A stretch of 64,000 nucleotides of DNA, from contig NZ_CP114771.1 in assembly GCF_027366395.1 (NCBI RefSeq), positions 620,001 to 684,000 on the forward strand, in the 5' to 3' direction. This DNA comes from Endozoicomonas sp. GU-1 (GTDB lineage Bacteria > Pseudomonadota > Gammaproteobacteria > Pseudomonadales > Endozoicomonadaceae). The position numbers were made by a program, and so were the translations under genes. Under the pieces are notes generated by a model, which was not told the origin of the DNA, made no database searches, and saw nothing but the letters and a program-made list of their open reading frames with translations. This document shows, piece by piece, positions 37,034 to 46,927 of this stretch (position 1 is its first letter; each line of letters begins with the position of its first letter).

Positions 37034-37190
37034 TGATCAATGTAAGCAGTGGGAGAAACTCATCTGCTCCTGATGCCAACCATCCATTATCTTCAAATCA
37101 TCCGGGGCGAAATTCAGGGGCAACAGGTCTTCAGCTGGTAGAACTTTACTTGAATGTGAAAACGGTTCCCGGGTGGAAGGGAGGGGGGGA

Positions 37191-39938
37191 TTACTGGCTG
37201 TTTTTTCTCTTCCTCCTGGCTGGTTTGCCGGTTTGTTCTTCTAACTGTTTTCCGACGGTTAAGTAACCGTGCTCTGTGGGTTGCCTGCCTTTATCAGCAG
37301 TAACGTATGCCGCATCTGTCCACGTTCTTGTAAGTGATACAGAGCCATGCCCCTGTGGCGGGAAGCCTATCCTGGACTTTATTTGATCAATACATGGTTT
37401 CATTGAATCCTGAGTCAAGAGCCTGTTAGCCGGAATTTCAATGACCTCAAATCCTGCTTTTTGCAACAGTGCGATTTTCAGCAGCGTCGAACCATTTCTG
37501 GTAGTGAAATCACCACCCACGTAATGAGAGGGCCCCTGAACTTCAATCACCATGTTGTGATCCGGCAGTAGCAGGTCAACCGGAGGCAAGGAGTTCAGAC
37601 TCTTTTCTTCTTCAATCTGCAAAGAGGGAATGCATGATTGGAGTTGATTGCGAAAGTCGGTCTGGATTTTTGAAATGTTTGTCTGGTAGTGGGGGGCGAC
37701 TGGACACGCTCTCCCAAGCCAACTGGCGGCCATGGCAATGATGCGTTGCTCCTCTTCATTGTCTGAGGATGTATTTTCCAGACGAGTTAACAGGTCATTC
37801 ATGTGCTTTTCAAGCCAGTTATTGTTATTGGAGTCCAGAGACAATCTGGCACAGCAAACCATGACTCCCCAGAGAGACATCAATAGGTCTTGCTGTAAGA
37901 GCTGAGGGTGTTCACTGATTCGGTAAACAAACGATTCGAACATAGAGGTCACCAGGTTCAGCTCAACGAACTCACCCAGTTTCGCTGTGGCCCACAGCAG
38001 ATTGGCGATTTCCTTTGGTTTAAAGTTAGCTTTCTGTGTGTTCACGTGGCGCAATAGCGCGGCCACGGCCTCGTTGAGCTCTGCAGTCCACTCCCCATTG
38101 CCCACCAGTTTCGCCATGGCCCACAGCAGGTTGGCAATTTCCTGTGGTTTAAAGTTAGCTTTCTCCGTGTTGACGCGTGGCAACAGCGCGGCCATGGCCT
38201 CGTTAAACTCTGGTGTTCGCTCCTGCCCGTTGTCCACCAGTTTCGCCATGGCCCACAGCAGGTTGGCGATAGCCTGTGGTGTAAAGTTATCTTTCTGTGC
38301 ATTCACGTGTGGCAACAGCGCGGCCACGGTCTCTTTAAGCTTTGGTGTATCCTGCCCGTTGTCCACCAGTTTCGCCATGGCCCACAGCAGGTTGGCGATT
38401 TCCTGTGGTTTTAAGTTAGCTTTCGCTGTGTTCACGAGTGGCAGCAGCGCGGCCACGGCCTCTTTGAGCAGCGGTGTCCGCTCCTGCCCGTTGTCCACCA
38501 GTTTCGACGTGGCCCAGAGCAGGCTGGCGATTTCCTGTGGTTTAAAGTGAGCTTTATGTATGTTCACGTGGGGTAGCAGGGCGACTATAGCCTTGTTGAG
38601 CCCTGGTGTCTGCTCCTGCCCGTTGTCCACCAGTTTCGCCATGGCCCATAGCAGGCTGGCGATTTCCTGTGGTTTAAAGTGAGCTTTCTGTGTGTTCACG
38701 TGGGGCAACAACGCTGCCACGGCCTCTTTGAACCCTGGTGTCTGCTCCTGCCCGTTGTCCACCAGTTTTGACATGGCCCACAGCAGGTTGGCGATACCCT
38801 GTGGTGTAAAGTTTGCTTTCTGTGCACTCACGTGGGGCAACAGCGCAGCCAACGCCACGTTGAACTCTGGTGTTCGCTTTTGCCCGTTGTCCACCAGTTT
38901 CGCCATGGCCCAAAGCAGGTTGACGATGCCCTGTGGTGTAAAGTCAGCCTTCTGTTCGCTCACATGGGGCAACAGTACGGCCTCGGCTCTGCTTAGTATC
39001 GGTGTTTGCTCCTGCCCGTTGTCCACCAGTTTCGCCATGGCCCAGAGCAGGTTGGTAATTTCCTGTGGTTTAAAGTTACCTTTCTGTGCGTTCACATTGG
39101 CCAGTAACCCGGCCACGGCCTCATTGAGTTCTGGCGTCTGTTCCTGCCCGTTGTCCACCAGTTTCGCCATGGCCCACAACAGGTTGGCAATATGTTGAGG
39201 AATAAATTGGTCCTTCTGTGTGTTCATGTGGGGCAACAGTGCAGCCACAGCCTCGTTGAGCCCTGGTATCCGCTCCTGCCCGCTGTCTACCAGTTTCGCC
39301 ATGGCCCACAGCAGGTTGGCGATTTCCTGGGCTCTAACATAGGTGGCTTCAGGTTTTTGGTTGCACTTGAATATTATTGCATCAAGTAGTGTTGACAATA
39401 AGGCAACTTGAGTATGCTTGACACGCTCATCTATGGGGTTATGGGCGGTAAAAACACCCGCTGAAGTCAATGAGTGAAGTGTGGTCGTCAGGCTTCGCCA
39501 ATTCCAGCTCCGTGTTGCAGTAAAATTTTGCAGCAAACGCATCAGCTGGCTTTGTTCCGCTCGATTTAACGGTCTTTTAGACGCTGACGTGTATTTTTTA
39601 ATTGAACTGGCATACACGCCGTGATCTCTCCCATCATAGCGATGACCGAAACGATAAGATTTACTCACCAGGTCATCCATTATTTCCTGTTTGATGAGAG
39701 CATTAAAATCCTGAGCAGGGTTTACTGAGCGGTACTGTAGATGTTGAGAAGAGCGTGTGACAGAAGAATGGTAAAATTCATGACGCACCGGGGCCGTGCG
39801 GGAGGGGTTATCCCATTGTCTGACTGTGGCATATCTATATCGTCCACGCCGTGAAGAAGCGGCCTGGTTATCCGATTGGTGGTAATCATTGCCTGATCTT
39901 GCGTATTGACCACTGATACCAGCAGAGCTTCTATCCAT
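37191..39938 (-). CDS. OPR-repeat/RAP protein, copy 13
   Basis: 915 residues with 11 units (about 200-657). Cassettes: RAQE, IPQH, KPQE, TPQG, TPQG, KPQE, KPQE, KPQE, TPQA, KPQE, KPKE. Units 3-4 have unusual helix B sequences (ILSRAEAVLL, EFNVALAALL) not seen elsewhere. Unit 8 is short (NGQDTPKL) and unit 10 is the 43-residue NGEWTAEL form. RAP domain at about 787 (IEVQGPSHYVGGDFTTR) and a complete tail ending ARRKRKNSQ. It is the intact partner of broken copy 12: both ends are nearly identical, the middle differs. Start MDRSSAGIS at 39938. The long 233-nt spacer separates it from copy 12, and copy 14 ends 151 nt upstream. Confidence 0.9.
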   Translation of the reverse strand: MDRSSAGISGQYARSGNDYHQSDNQAASSRRGRYRYATVRQWDNPSRTAPVRHEFYHSSVTRSSQHLQYRSVNPAQDFNALIKQEIMDDLVSKSYRFGHRYDGRDHGVYASSIKKYTSASKRPLNRAEQSQLMRLLQNFTATRSWNWRSLTTTLHSLTSAGVFTAHNPIDERVKHTQVALLSTLLDAIIFKCNQKPEATYVRAQEIANLLWAMAKLVDSGQERIPGLNEAVAALLPHMNTQKDQFIPQHIANLLWAMAKLVDNGQEQTPELNEAVAGLLANVNAQKGNFKPQEITNLLWAMAKLVDNGQEQTPILSRAEAVLLPHVSEQKADFTPQGIVNLLWAMAKLVDNGQKRTPEFNVALAALLPHVSAQKANFTPQGIANLLWAMSKLVDNGQEQTPGFKEAVAALLPHVNTQKAHFKPQEIASLLWAMAKLVDNGQEQTPGLNKAIVALLPHVNIHKAHFKPQEIASLLWATSKLVDNGQERTPLLKEAVAALLPLVNTAKANLKPQEIANLLWAMAKLVDNGQDTPKLKETVAALLPHVNAQKDNFTPQAIANLLWAMAKLVDNGQERTPEFNEAMAALLPRVNTEKANFKPQEIANLLWAMAKLVGNGEWTAELNEAVAALLRHVNTQKANFKPKEIANLLWATAKLGEFVELNLVTSMFESFVYRISEHPQLLQQDLLMSLWGVMVCCARLSLDSNNNNWLEKHMNDLLTRLENTSSDNEEEQRIIAMAASWLGRACPVAPHYQTNISKIQTDFRNQLQSCIPSLQIEEEKSLNSLPPVDLLLPDHNMVIEVQGPSHYVGGDFTTRNGSTLLKIALLQKAGFEVIEIPANRLLTQDSMKPCIDQIKSRIGFPPQGHGSVSLTRTWTDAAYVTADKGRQPTEHGYLTVGKQLEEQTGKPARRKRKNSQ

Positions 39939-40089
39939 AATTATATTTCATTAATTCATGAGAATATAAAAAGCAGACTGCTGTTCTGTTCAGAAGTTCA
40001 TTTGGGGCGAAATTCAGCGACAACAGGTCTTCAACGTTGGTAGAACTTTCCTGGAATGTGAAAACGGTTCCTGGGTCGAAGGGAGAGGA

Positions 40090-42975
40090 TTACTGGCTGG
40101 TTGTTTTCTTCCTCTTTCCTGGTCTGCCGGTTTGTTCTTTTGAATGTTCTTGGGCGGTTAAGTAACCATGATCTGAGGGTTGCCTGCCTCTATCAGCTGT
40201 AACGTATGCCTCATCTGCCCACCTTCTTTTAAGTGATACAGAGCCATGGCGTTGTGACGAGATGTCTACCCTGGCCTTTATTTGATCAATACATCGTTTC
40301 ATTGAATTCCGGTTCCAAAGCATGTTAATTGGGATTTCAATGACCTCAAATCCTGCTTTTTGCAACAGTGCGATTTTCAGCAGAGTCGAACCATTCCTGG
40401 TGTTGAAATCACCACCCACGTAATGTGAGGGTCCCTGAACTTCAATCACCATGTTGTGATCTGGCAGTAGCAGGTCAACCGGAGGCAGTGAGTTCAGACT
40501 CTTTTCTTCTTCAATCTGCAAAGAGGGAATGCATGATTGGAGTTGATTGCGAAAGTCGGCCTGGATTTTTGAAATGTTTGTCGGGTAATTGGGGACGACT
40601 GGACACGCTCTCCCAAGCCAACTGGCGGCCATGGCAATGATGCGTTGCTCCTCTTCATTGTCTGAGGATGTATTTTCCAGACGAGTTAACAGGTCATTCA
40701 TGTGCTTTTCAAGCCAGTTATTGTTATTGGAGTCTAGAGACAACCTGGCACAGCAAACCATGACTCCCCAGAGAGACATCAATATGTTTTGCTGTGAGAG
40801 CTGAGGGGTTTCACTGATTCGGTAAACAAGCGATTCGAACATAGAGGTAACCAGGTTCAGCTCAACGAACTCACCCAGTTTCGCCGTGGCCCACAGCAGA
40901 TTGGCGATTTCCTGTGGTTTAAAGTTAGCTTTCTGTGTGTTCACGTGGCGCAACAGCGCGGCCACGGCCTCGTTAAACTCTGGTGTCCGCTCTTGCCCGC
41001 TATCCACCAGTTTCGCCATGGCCCACAGCAGGTTGGCGATAGCCTGTGGTGTAAAGTTATCTTTCTGTGCGTTCACGTGTGGCAACAGCGTGGCCACGGC
41101 CTCTTTGAGCTCTGGTGTCCTATCCTGCCCGTTGTCCAGTAGTTTCGCCATGGCCCACAGCAGGTTGGCGATTTCATGTGGTGTAAAGTTATCTTTCTGT
41201 GTATCCACGTGGGGCAACAGTGCGGCCACGGCCTCTGTGAGCGATGGTGTCCGCTTCTGCCCGCTGTCAACCAGTTTCGTCATGGCCCAAAGCAGGATGG
41301 TGATACCCTGGGCATTAAATTGGTCTTTCTGTTCGTTCACGTGGGGCAACAACGCGGCCACGGCCTCTTTGATCTCTGATGTCCGCTCCTGCCCGTTGTC
41401 CACCAGTTTCACCATGGCCCACAGCAGGTTGGCGAAATGCTGAGGAATAAATTGGTCTTTCTGTGCATTCACGCAGGGCAGCAGCGCGGCCACGGCCTCG
41501 TTGAGCCCTGGTATCCGCTGCTGGCCGTTGACCACCAATTTCGCCATGGCCCACAGCAGGTTGGTAATACCCTGTGCATCAAATCGGTCTTTATGTGCGT
41601 TTACCCGAGACAACAGCGCGGCCACGGCCTCGTTGAACTCTGGTGTCTGCTCCTGCCCGTTGTCCACCAGTTTCGCCATGGCCCACAGCAGGTTGGCGAT
41701 TTCCTGTGGTTTAAAGTGAGCTTTCTGTGCGTTCACGCAGGGCAACAGCGCAACCACAGCCTCGTTGAGCTCTGGCGTCTGCTCCTGCCCGTTATCCACC
41801 AGTTTTGCCATGGCCCACAGCAGGTTGGTGACACCCTGGGCATTGAATTGTTCTTTCTGTGCGTTCACGTGGGGTAACAGTGCGACCACAGCCTCGTTGA
41901 ACTCTGGTGTCTGCTCCTGCCCGTTATCCACCAGTTTCGCCATGGCCCACATCAGGTTGGTGATTTCCTGTGGGCTAAAGTGAGCTTTCTGTGCGTTCAC
42001 GTAGGGCAATAGCCTGGCCACGGCCTCATTGAACCCTGGTGTCCGCTCCTGCCCGTTGTCCACCAGTTTCGCCATGGCCCACATCAGGTTGGCGATTTCC
42101 TGTGGTTTAAAGTGAGCTTTCTGTGCGTTCACGTAGGGCAATAGCCTGGCCACGGCCTCATTGAGCCCTGGTGTCCGCTCCTGCCCGTTGTCCACCAGTT
42201 TCGCCATGGCCCACAGCAGGTTGGCAATATGTTGAGGAATAAATTGGTCCTTCTGTGTGTTCACGTGGGGCAACAGTGCGGCCACAGCCTCGTTGAGCCC
42301 TGATTTTCGCTCCTGCCCGCTGTCTATCAGTTTCGCCATGGCCCACAGCAGATTGGCGACACCCTGGGCACCAATATAGCTGGCTTCAGCTTTTTGGTTG
42401 CACTTGAATATTATTGCATCCAGCAGTGTCGACAACAGGGCAGCTTGTGTACGCTTAATACGCTGATCCATAGGTTTATGGAGGGTAAAAACACCTGCTG
42501 AAGTGAATGAGTGCAGTGTTGTCGTCAGGCTTAGCCAATTCCAGCTTCGCGTTGCTGTGAAATTTTGCAGCAATCGTATCAGCTGGCTTTGTTCCGCTCG
42601 ATTTAACGGTCTTTTAGACGCTGACGTGTATTTTTTAATTGAACTGGCATATAGACCGTGATCTCTCCCATCATAGCGATGACCGAAACGATAAGCTTTA
42701 CTCACCAGGCCATCCATTATTTCCTGTTTGATGAGAGCATTAAAATCTCGAGCATTGCTTATTGAACGGCACAGTAGATATTGAGAAGAGTGTGTAGCAG
42801 AAGAATGGTAAATTTCATTACGCGTCGGCGCCGTGCGAGATGGGTTATCCCATTGTCTGACTGTGGCATATCTATATCGTCCACGCCGTGAAGAAGCGGC
42901 CTGGTTATCCGGTTGGTTGTCATCATTACCTGATCTTGCGTATTGACCACTGATACCAGCAGAGCTTTTATCCAT
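40090..42975 (-). CDS. OPR-repeat/RAP protein, copy 14
   Basis: 961 residues with 12 units (about 200-701). Cassettes: GAQG, IPQH, KPQE, SPQE, NAQG, KPQE, DAQG, IPQH, NAQG, TPHE, TPQA, KPQE. Units 2-7 are the block shared with copy 12. Unit 9 has TILLWAMTKL in place of ANLLWAMAKL. RAP domain at about 833 and tail ending GKRKKTTSQ. The N-domain is of the copy 6 type (CRSISNARDFNALIKQ, TSAGVFTLHKPMDQRIKRTQ), while the repeats and RAP belong with copies 10-21. The N-terminal exon of this gene has therefore probably also been exchanged. Start MDKSSAGIS at 42975; copy 15 ends 59 nt upstream. Confidence 0.9.
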   Translation of the reverse strand: MDKSSAGISGQYARSGNDDNQPDNQAASSRRGRYRYATVRQWDNPSRTAPTRNEIYHSSATHSSQYLLCRSISNARDFNALIKQEIMDGLVSKAYRFGHRYDGRDHGLYASSIKKYTSASKRPLNRAEQSQLIRLLQNFTATRSWNWLSLTTTLHSFTSAGVFTLHKPMDQRIKRTQAALLSTLLDAIIFKCNQKAEASYIGAQGVANLLWAMAKLIDSGQERKSGLNEAVAALLPHVNTQKDQFIPQHIANLLWAMAKLVDNGQERTPGLNEAVARLLPYVNAQKAHFKPQEIANLMWAMAKLVDNGQERTPGFNEAVARLLPYVNAQKAHFSPQEITNLMWAMAKLVDNGQEQTPEFNEAVVALLPHVNAQKEQFNAQGVTNLLWAMAKLVDNGQEQTPELNEAVVALLPCVNAQKAHFKPQEIANLLWAMAKLVDNGQEQTPEFNEAVAALLSRVNAHKDRFDAQGITNLLWAMAKLVVNGQQRIPGLNEAVAALLPCVNAQKDQFIPQHFANLLWAMVKLVDNGQERTSEIKEAVAALLPHVNEQKDQFNAQGITILLWAMTKLVDSGQKRTPSLTEAVAALLPHVDTQKDNFTPHEIANLLWAMAKLLDNGQDRTPELKEAVATLLPHVNAQKDNFTPQAIANLLWAMAKLVDSGQERTPEFNEAVAALLRHVNTQKANFKPQEIANLLWATAKLGEFVELNLVTSMFESLVYRISETPQLSQQNILMSLWGVMVCCARLSLDSNNNNWLEKHMNDLLTRLENTSSDNEEEQRIIAMAASWLGRACPVVPNYPTNISKIQADFRNQLQSCIPSLQIEEEKSLNSLPPVDLLLPDHNMVIEVQGPSHYVGGDFNTRNGSTLLKIALLQKAGFEVIEIPINMLWNRNSMKRCIDQIKARVDISSQRHGSVSLKRRWADEAYVTADRGRQPSDHGYLTAQEHSKEQTGRPGKRKKTTSQ

Positions 42976-43034
42976 AACTATATTTCATTAATTCATGAGA
43001 ATATAAAAGGCAGACTGCTGTTCTGTTCAGAAGT

Positions 43035-45947
43035 TCATTTTGCTGGAATGTGAAAACGGTTCCTGGGGCGTAGGGCAGGGATTACTGACTGTTTGTGTTC
43101 TTCCTGTATCCTGGTCTTTATTTGATCAATGTATGGTTTCATTAAATCCTGATTCCATAGCCTGTTAACCGGAATTTCAATGACCTCAAATCCTGCTTTT
43201 TGCAACAGTGCGATTTTCAGCAGCGTCGAACCATTCCTGGTGTTGAAATCACCACCCACGTAATGAGAGGGCCCCTGAACTTCAATCACCATGTTGTGAT
43301 CTGGCAGGAGCAGGTCAACCGGAGGCAATGAGTGCAGACTCTTTTCTTCTTCAATCTGCAAAGAGGGAAAGCATGATTGGAGTTGATCGCGAACCTCGGA
43401 TTGACGTTTTGACATGGTAGTCGGGTAACGGGGGACGACCGGGCACGCTCTCCCAAGCCAACTGGCGGCCATGGCAATGATGCGTTGATCGTCTTCATTG
43501 TCTGAGGGTGTATTTTCCAGGCGAGTAAACAGGTCATCCATTTGCTTTTCAAACCAGTTAGTGCTTCGGGAGTCCATAGACAACCTGGTACAGCACACCA
43601 TCACTCCCCAGAGAGACATCAATATGTCTTGCTGTGAGAGCTGAGGGTTTTTACTGATTCGGTAAACAAGCGATTCAAACATAGAGGTAACCACGTTCAG
43701 CTCAACGAACTCACCCAGTTTCGCAGTGGCCCACAGCAGGTTGGCGATTTCCTGTGGTTTAAAGTGAGCTTTCTGTGTGTTCACGTGGCGCAACAGCGCG
43801 GCCACGGCCTCGTTAAACTCTGGTGTCCGCTCCTGAACGCTATCCACCAGTTTCGCCGTGGCCCACAGCAGAGTGGCGATTTCCTGTGGGTTAAAGTCAG
43901 CTTTCTGTGTGTTCACGTGGCGCAACAGCGCGGCCACGGCCTCATTAAACTCTGGTGTCCGCTCCTGCCCGCTATCCAGCAGTTTCGCCATGGCCCACAG
44001 CAGGCTGGTAATGCCCTGGGCATTAAATCGGTCTTTCTGTTTTTTCACTTGTGGCAACAGCACGGCCACGGCCTCTTTGAGCAGCGGTGTCTGCTCCTGC
44101 CCGTTGTCCACCAGTTTTGCCGTGGCCCATAGCAGGTTGGCGATTTCCTGTGGTTTTAAGTTAGCTTTCTGTGCGTGCACGTCGAGCAATAGGCAGGCCA
44201 CGGCCTCATTGAGCTCTGGTGTCTGCTCCTGGCCGTTGTCCACCAGTTTTGCCGTGGCCCATAGCAGGTTGGCGATTTCCTGTGGTTTAAAGTGAGCTTT
44301 CTGTGCGTTCACGGCGAGCAATAGGCTGGCCACGGCTTCATTTAGCTCTGGTGTCTGCTCCTGCCCGTTGGCCACCAGTTTCGCCATGGCCCACAGAAGA
44401 TTGGCGATTTCCTGTGGTTTAAAGTGAGCTTTCTGTGCGTTCACGTCGAGTAATAGGCTGGCCACGGCCTCATTGAGCTTTGGTGTCTGCTCCTGTCCGT
44501 TGTCCACCAGTTTCGCCATGGCCCACAGCAGGTTGACGATACCCTGTGGTGAAAAGTTAGTTTTCAGTGCGCTCACGTGGGGCAGCAGTGCGGCCACGGC
44601 TTCGTTGAGTTCTGGTGTTTGCTCCTGCCCGTTGTCCACCAGTTTCGCCATGGCCCACAGAAGATTGGCGATTTCCTGTGGGTTAAAGTTAGCTTTTTGT
44701 GCCTTCACGTGGGGCAACAGCGCGACCACGGCCGCGTTGAGTTCTGGTGTCTGTTCCTGCCCGTTGTCCACCAGTTTTGCCATGGCCCACAGCAGGTTGG
44801 CGATATGCTGAGGAATAAATTGGTTTTTTTTCGCGTTCACGAGGGGCAACAGTGCGGCCACGGCCTCACTGAGCCCTGGTGTTCGCTCCTGCCCGTTGTC
44901 CACCAGTTTCGCCATGGCCCACAGCAGGTTGGTAATGCCCTGGTTATTAAATTGGTCTTTCTGCGCATTCACGAGGGGCAACAGCGCGGTCACGGCCTCG
45001 TTGAGATCTGGTGTCTGCTCCAGCCCGTTATCCACCAGTTTTGCCATGGCCCATAGTAGGTTGGTAATGCCCTGGGCATTAAATTTGTTTTTCTGTGCGT
45101 TCACGAGGGGCAACAGCATGGCCACGGCCCCTTTGAGCCCTGGTGTCTGCTTTCGCCCGTTGTCCACCAGTTTCGCCATGGCCCACAGCAGGTTGGTAAT
45201 ATGTTGAGGAATAAATGGGTCTTGCTGTGCGTTCATGTGGGGCAACAGTACGGCCACAGCCTCGTTGAGCCCTGGTTTTCGCTCCTGCCCGCTGTCTACC
45301 AGTTTCGCCATGGCCCACAGCAGGTTGGCGACACCCTGGGCACCAATATAGCTGGTTTCAGTTTTTTGGTTGCACTTGAATATTATTGCATCAAGCAGTG
45401 TTGATAATAAGGCTGTTTGAGTAAGTTTGACACGCGCATTCAAGGGTCTGTGGGGGGTAAAAACACCCGCTGAAGTCAATGAATGAAGTGTGGTTGTCAG
45501 GCTTCGCCAATTCCAACTCCGCGTTGCTGTGAAATTTTGCAGAAAACGCATCAGCTGGTTTTGTTCCGTTCGATTTAACGGTCGTTTAGCAGCTAACGTG
45601 TATTTTTTAATTAAGCTGGCATATTGACCGTGATGTCTCCCGTCATAGCGATCACCGAAACGATAAGATTTACTCAGCAGGCCAGACATTATTTCCTGTC
45701 TGGTGAGGGTATTGAAATCTTGAGCAGGGTTGACTGAACGGTACTGTAGATGTTGTGAAGAGTGTGTGAAAGAAGAATGGTAAAATTCATTACGCCTTGG
45801 GGCTGTGCGGTGGGGAGGATCCCATTGTCTGACTGTGGTATGTCTATATCGTCCGCGCCTTGAAGAAGCAACATGGTCATTCAGTTGGTTGTAATCATTA
45901 TTTGATCTTGTGTGTTGACCACTGATACCAGCAGAGCTTCTATCCAT
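43035..45947 (-). CDS. OPR-repeat/RAP protein, copy 15
   Basis: 970 residues with 13 units (about 200-745). Cassettes: GAQG, IPQH, NAQG, NNQG, IPQH, NPQE, SPQG, KPQE, KPQE, KPQE, NAQG, NPQE, KPQE. Units 8-10 are near-copies of each other (NEAVASLLLDV / NEAVASLLLAV / NEAVACLLLDV), a recent local triplication. Units 12-13 repeat RTPEFNEAVAALLRHV. RAP domain at about 877. The tail is largely deleted at about 43107: the frame passes from KTRIQEE through former tail and spacer sequence and ends FHIPAK in the leader of copy 14. In the linker the usual run of Asn is replaced by DSRSTNWFEK. Start MDRSSAGIS at 45947. Confidence 0.88.
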   Translation of the reverse strand: MDRSSAGISGQHTRSNNDYNQLNDHVASSRRGRYRHTTVRQWDPPHRTAPRRNEFYHSSFTHSSQHLQYRSVNPAQDFNTLTRQEIMSGLLSKSYRFGDRYDGRHHGQYASLIKKYTLAAKRPLNRTEQNQLMRFLQNFTATRSWNWRSLTTTLHSLTSAGVFTPHRPLNARVKLTQTALLSTLLDAIIFKCNQKTETSYIGAQGVANLLWAMAKLVDSGQERKPGLNEAVAVLLPHMNAQQDPFIPQHITNLLWAMAKLVDNGRKQTPGLKGAVAMLLPLVNAQKNKFNAQGITNLLWAMAKLVDNGLEQTPDLNEAVTALLPLVNAQKDQFNNQGITNLLWAMAKLVDNGQERTPGLSEAVAALLPLVNAKKNQFIPQHIANLLWAMAKLVDNGQEQTPELNAAVVALLPHVKAQKANFNPQEIANLLWAMAKLVDNGQEQTPELNEAVAALLPHVSALKTNFSPQGIVNLLWAMAKLVDNGQEQTPKLNEAVASLLLDVNAQKAHFKPQEIANLLWAMAKLVANGQEQTPELNEAVASLLLAVNAQKAHFKPQEIANLLWATAKLVDNGQEQTPELNEAVACLLLDVHAQKANLKPQEIANLLWATAKLVDNGQEQTPLLKEAVAVLLPQVKKQKDRFNAQGITSLLWAMAKLLDSGQERTPEFNEAVAALLRHVNTQKADFNPQEIATLLWATAKLVDSVQERTPEFNEAVAALLRHVNTQKAHFKPQEIANLLWATAKLGEFVELNVVTSMFESLVYRISKNPQLSQQDILMSLWGVMVCCTRLSMDSRSTNWFEKQMDDLFTRLENTPSDNEDDQRIIAMAASWLGRACPVVPRYPTTMSKRQSEVRDQLQSCFPSLQIEEEKSLHSLPPVDLLLPDHNMVIEVQGPSHYVGGDFNTRNGSTLLKIALLQKAGFEVIEIPVNRLWNQDLMKPYIDQIKTRIQEEHKQSVIPALRPRNRFHIPAK

Positions 45948-46339
45948 AATTATATTTCATTAATTCATGAAAATATGAAAAGTAGACTGCTGTTCTGTTC
46001 AAAAGTTCATTTTGCTGAAATATCTATAAACGTAAACGGTTGGGGAATCACATCTACTCCTGATGCCACCCATCCGTTATTTCCAAATCACCCGGGGCAA
46101 GATTCATGGGTAACAGGTGTTTAACGCTGGCACTCCTTCCCTGGAATGTGAAAAAGGTTATTGAGTCATGATGGGAGGAAGGCGATTATTGGCTGTTTGT
46201 TTTCTTCCTCTTTGCCGGTTTACCGGTTTGCTCCTCTGAATGTTCTTCGGCAGTCAAGCAACCGTGATCTGAGGGTTGCCTGCCTTTATCAGCAGTAACG
46301 TATGCCTCATCAGTCCAGCCTCTTTTAAGTGATACAGAG

Positions 46340-46927
46340 TCATGACCCTGTGGGGGGGATGCTTACCCTTATCTTTATTTGATCAACACATCGTTTCATT
46401 ACATCTTTGTTCCAAAGCTGGTTAACCGGGATTTCAATAACCTCAAATCCTGATTTTTGCAGCAATGCGATTTTAAGCAGAGTCGAACCATTTCGGTTAT
46501 TGAAATCATTACTTACGTAATGTGACGGTCCCTGAATTTCAATCACAATGTTGTGATCTGGCAGTAGCAGGTCAACCGGAGGTAATGAATTCAGACTCTT
46601 TTCTTCTTCAATCCTCAAAGATGGAATGCATGATTGGAGTTGATCGCGGAAGTCGGATTGAAGTTTCGAAATGATGGTCTGGTAATGGGGGACGACCGGA
46701 CATGCTCTCCCAAGCCAACTGGCGGCCATGGCAATGATGGACTGACTCTCTTTATTATCTGGGGATGTATTATCCAGGCGGGTAAACAGGTCATGCATGT
46801 GCTTTTCAAGATTTTTATTGGCATTGGAGGCCAGAGACAACCTGGCACAGCATACCATTACTCCCCAGAGAGACATCAATATTACTTGCTGAGAGAGCTG
46901 AGAAGTTTTGACTGATTCGGTGGACAA
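46340..46927 (-). CDS. Copy 16, RAP-domain fragment
   Basis: 195 codons: linker from QLSQQVILMSLWG, RAP domain (about 120-180; VDLLLPDHN, IEIQGPSHYVSND), then a shifted end IPPTGS. It begins at an internal Met without a ribosome-binding site and is likely not made alone. Confidence 0.55.
   Translation of the reverse strand: MSTESVKTSQLSQQVILMSLWGVMVCCARLSLASNANKNLEKHMHDLFTRLDNTSPDNKESQSIIAMAASWLGRACPVVPHYQTIISKLQSDFRDQLQSCIPSLRIEEEKSLNSLPPVDLLLPDHNIVIEIQGPSHYVSNDFNNRNGSTLLKIALLQKSGFEVIEIPVNQLWNKDVMKRCVDQIKIRVSIPPTGS

Noticed and set aside
45948-46185. Possible small gene in the spacer before copy 16
   Set aside because: Only the leader of copy 15 and the long-spacer sequence common to other gaps are present.
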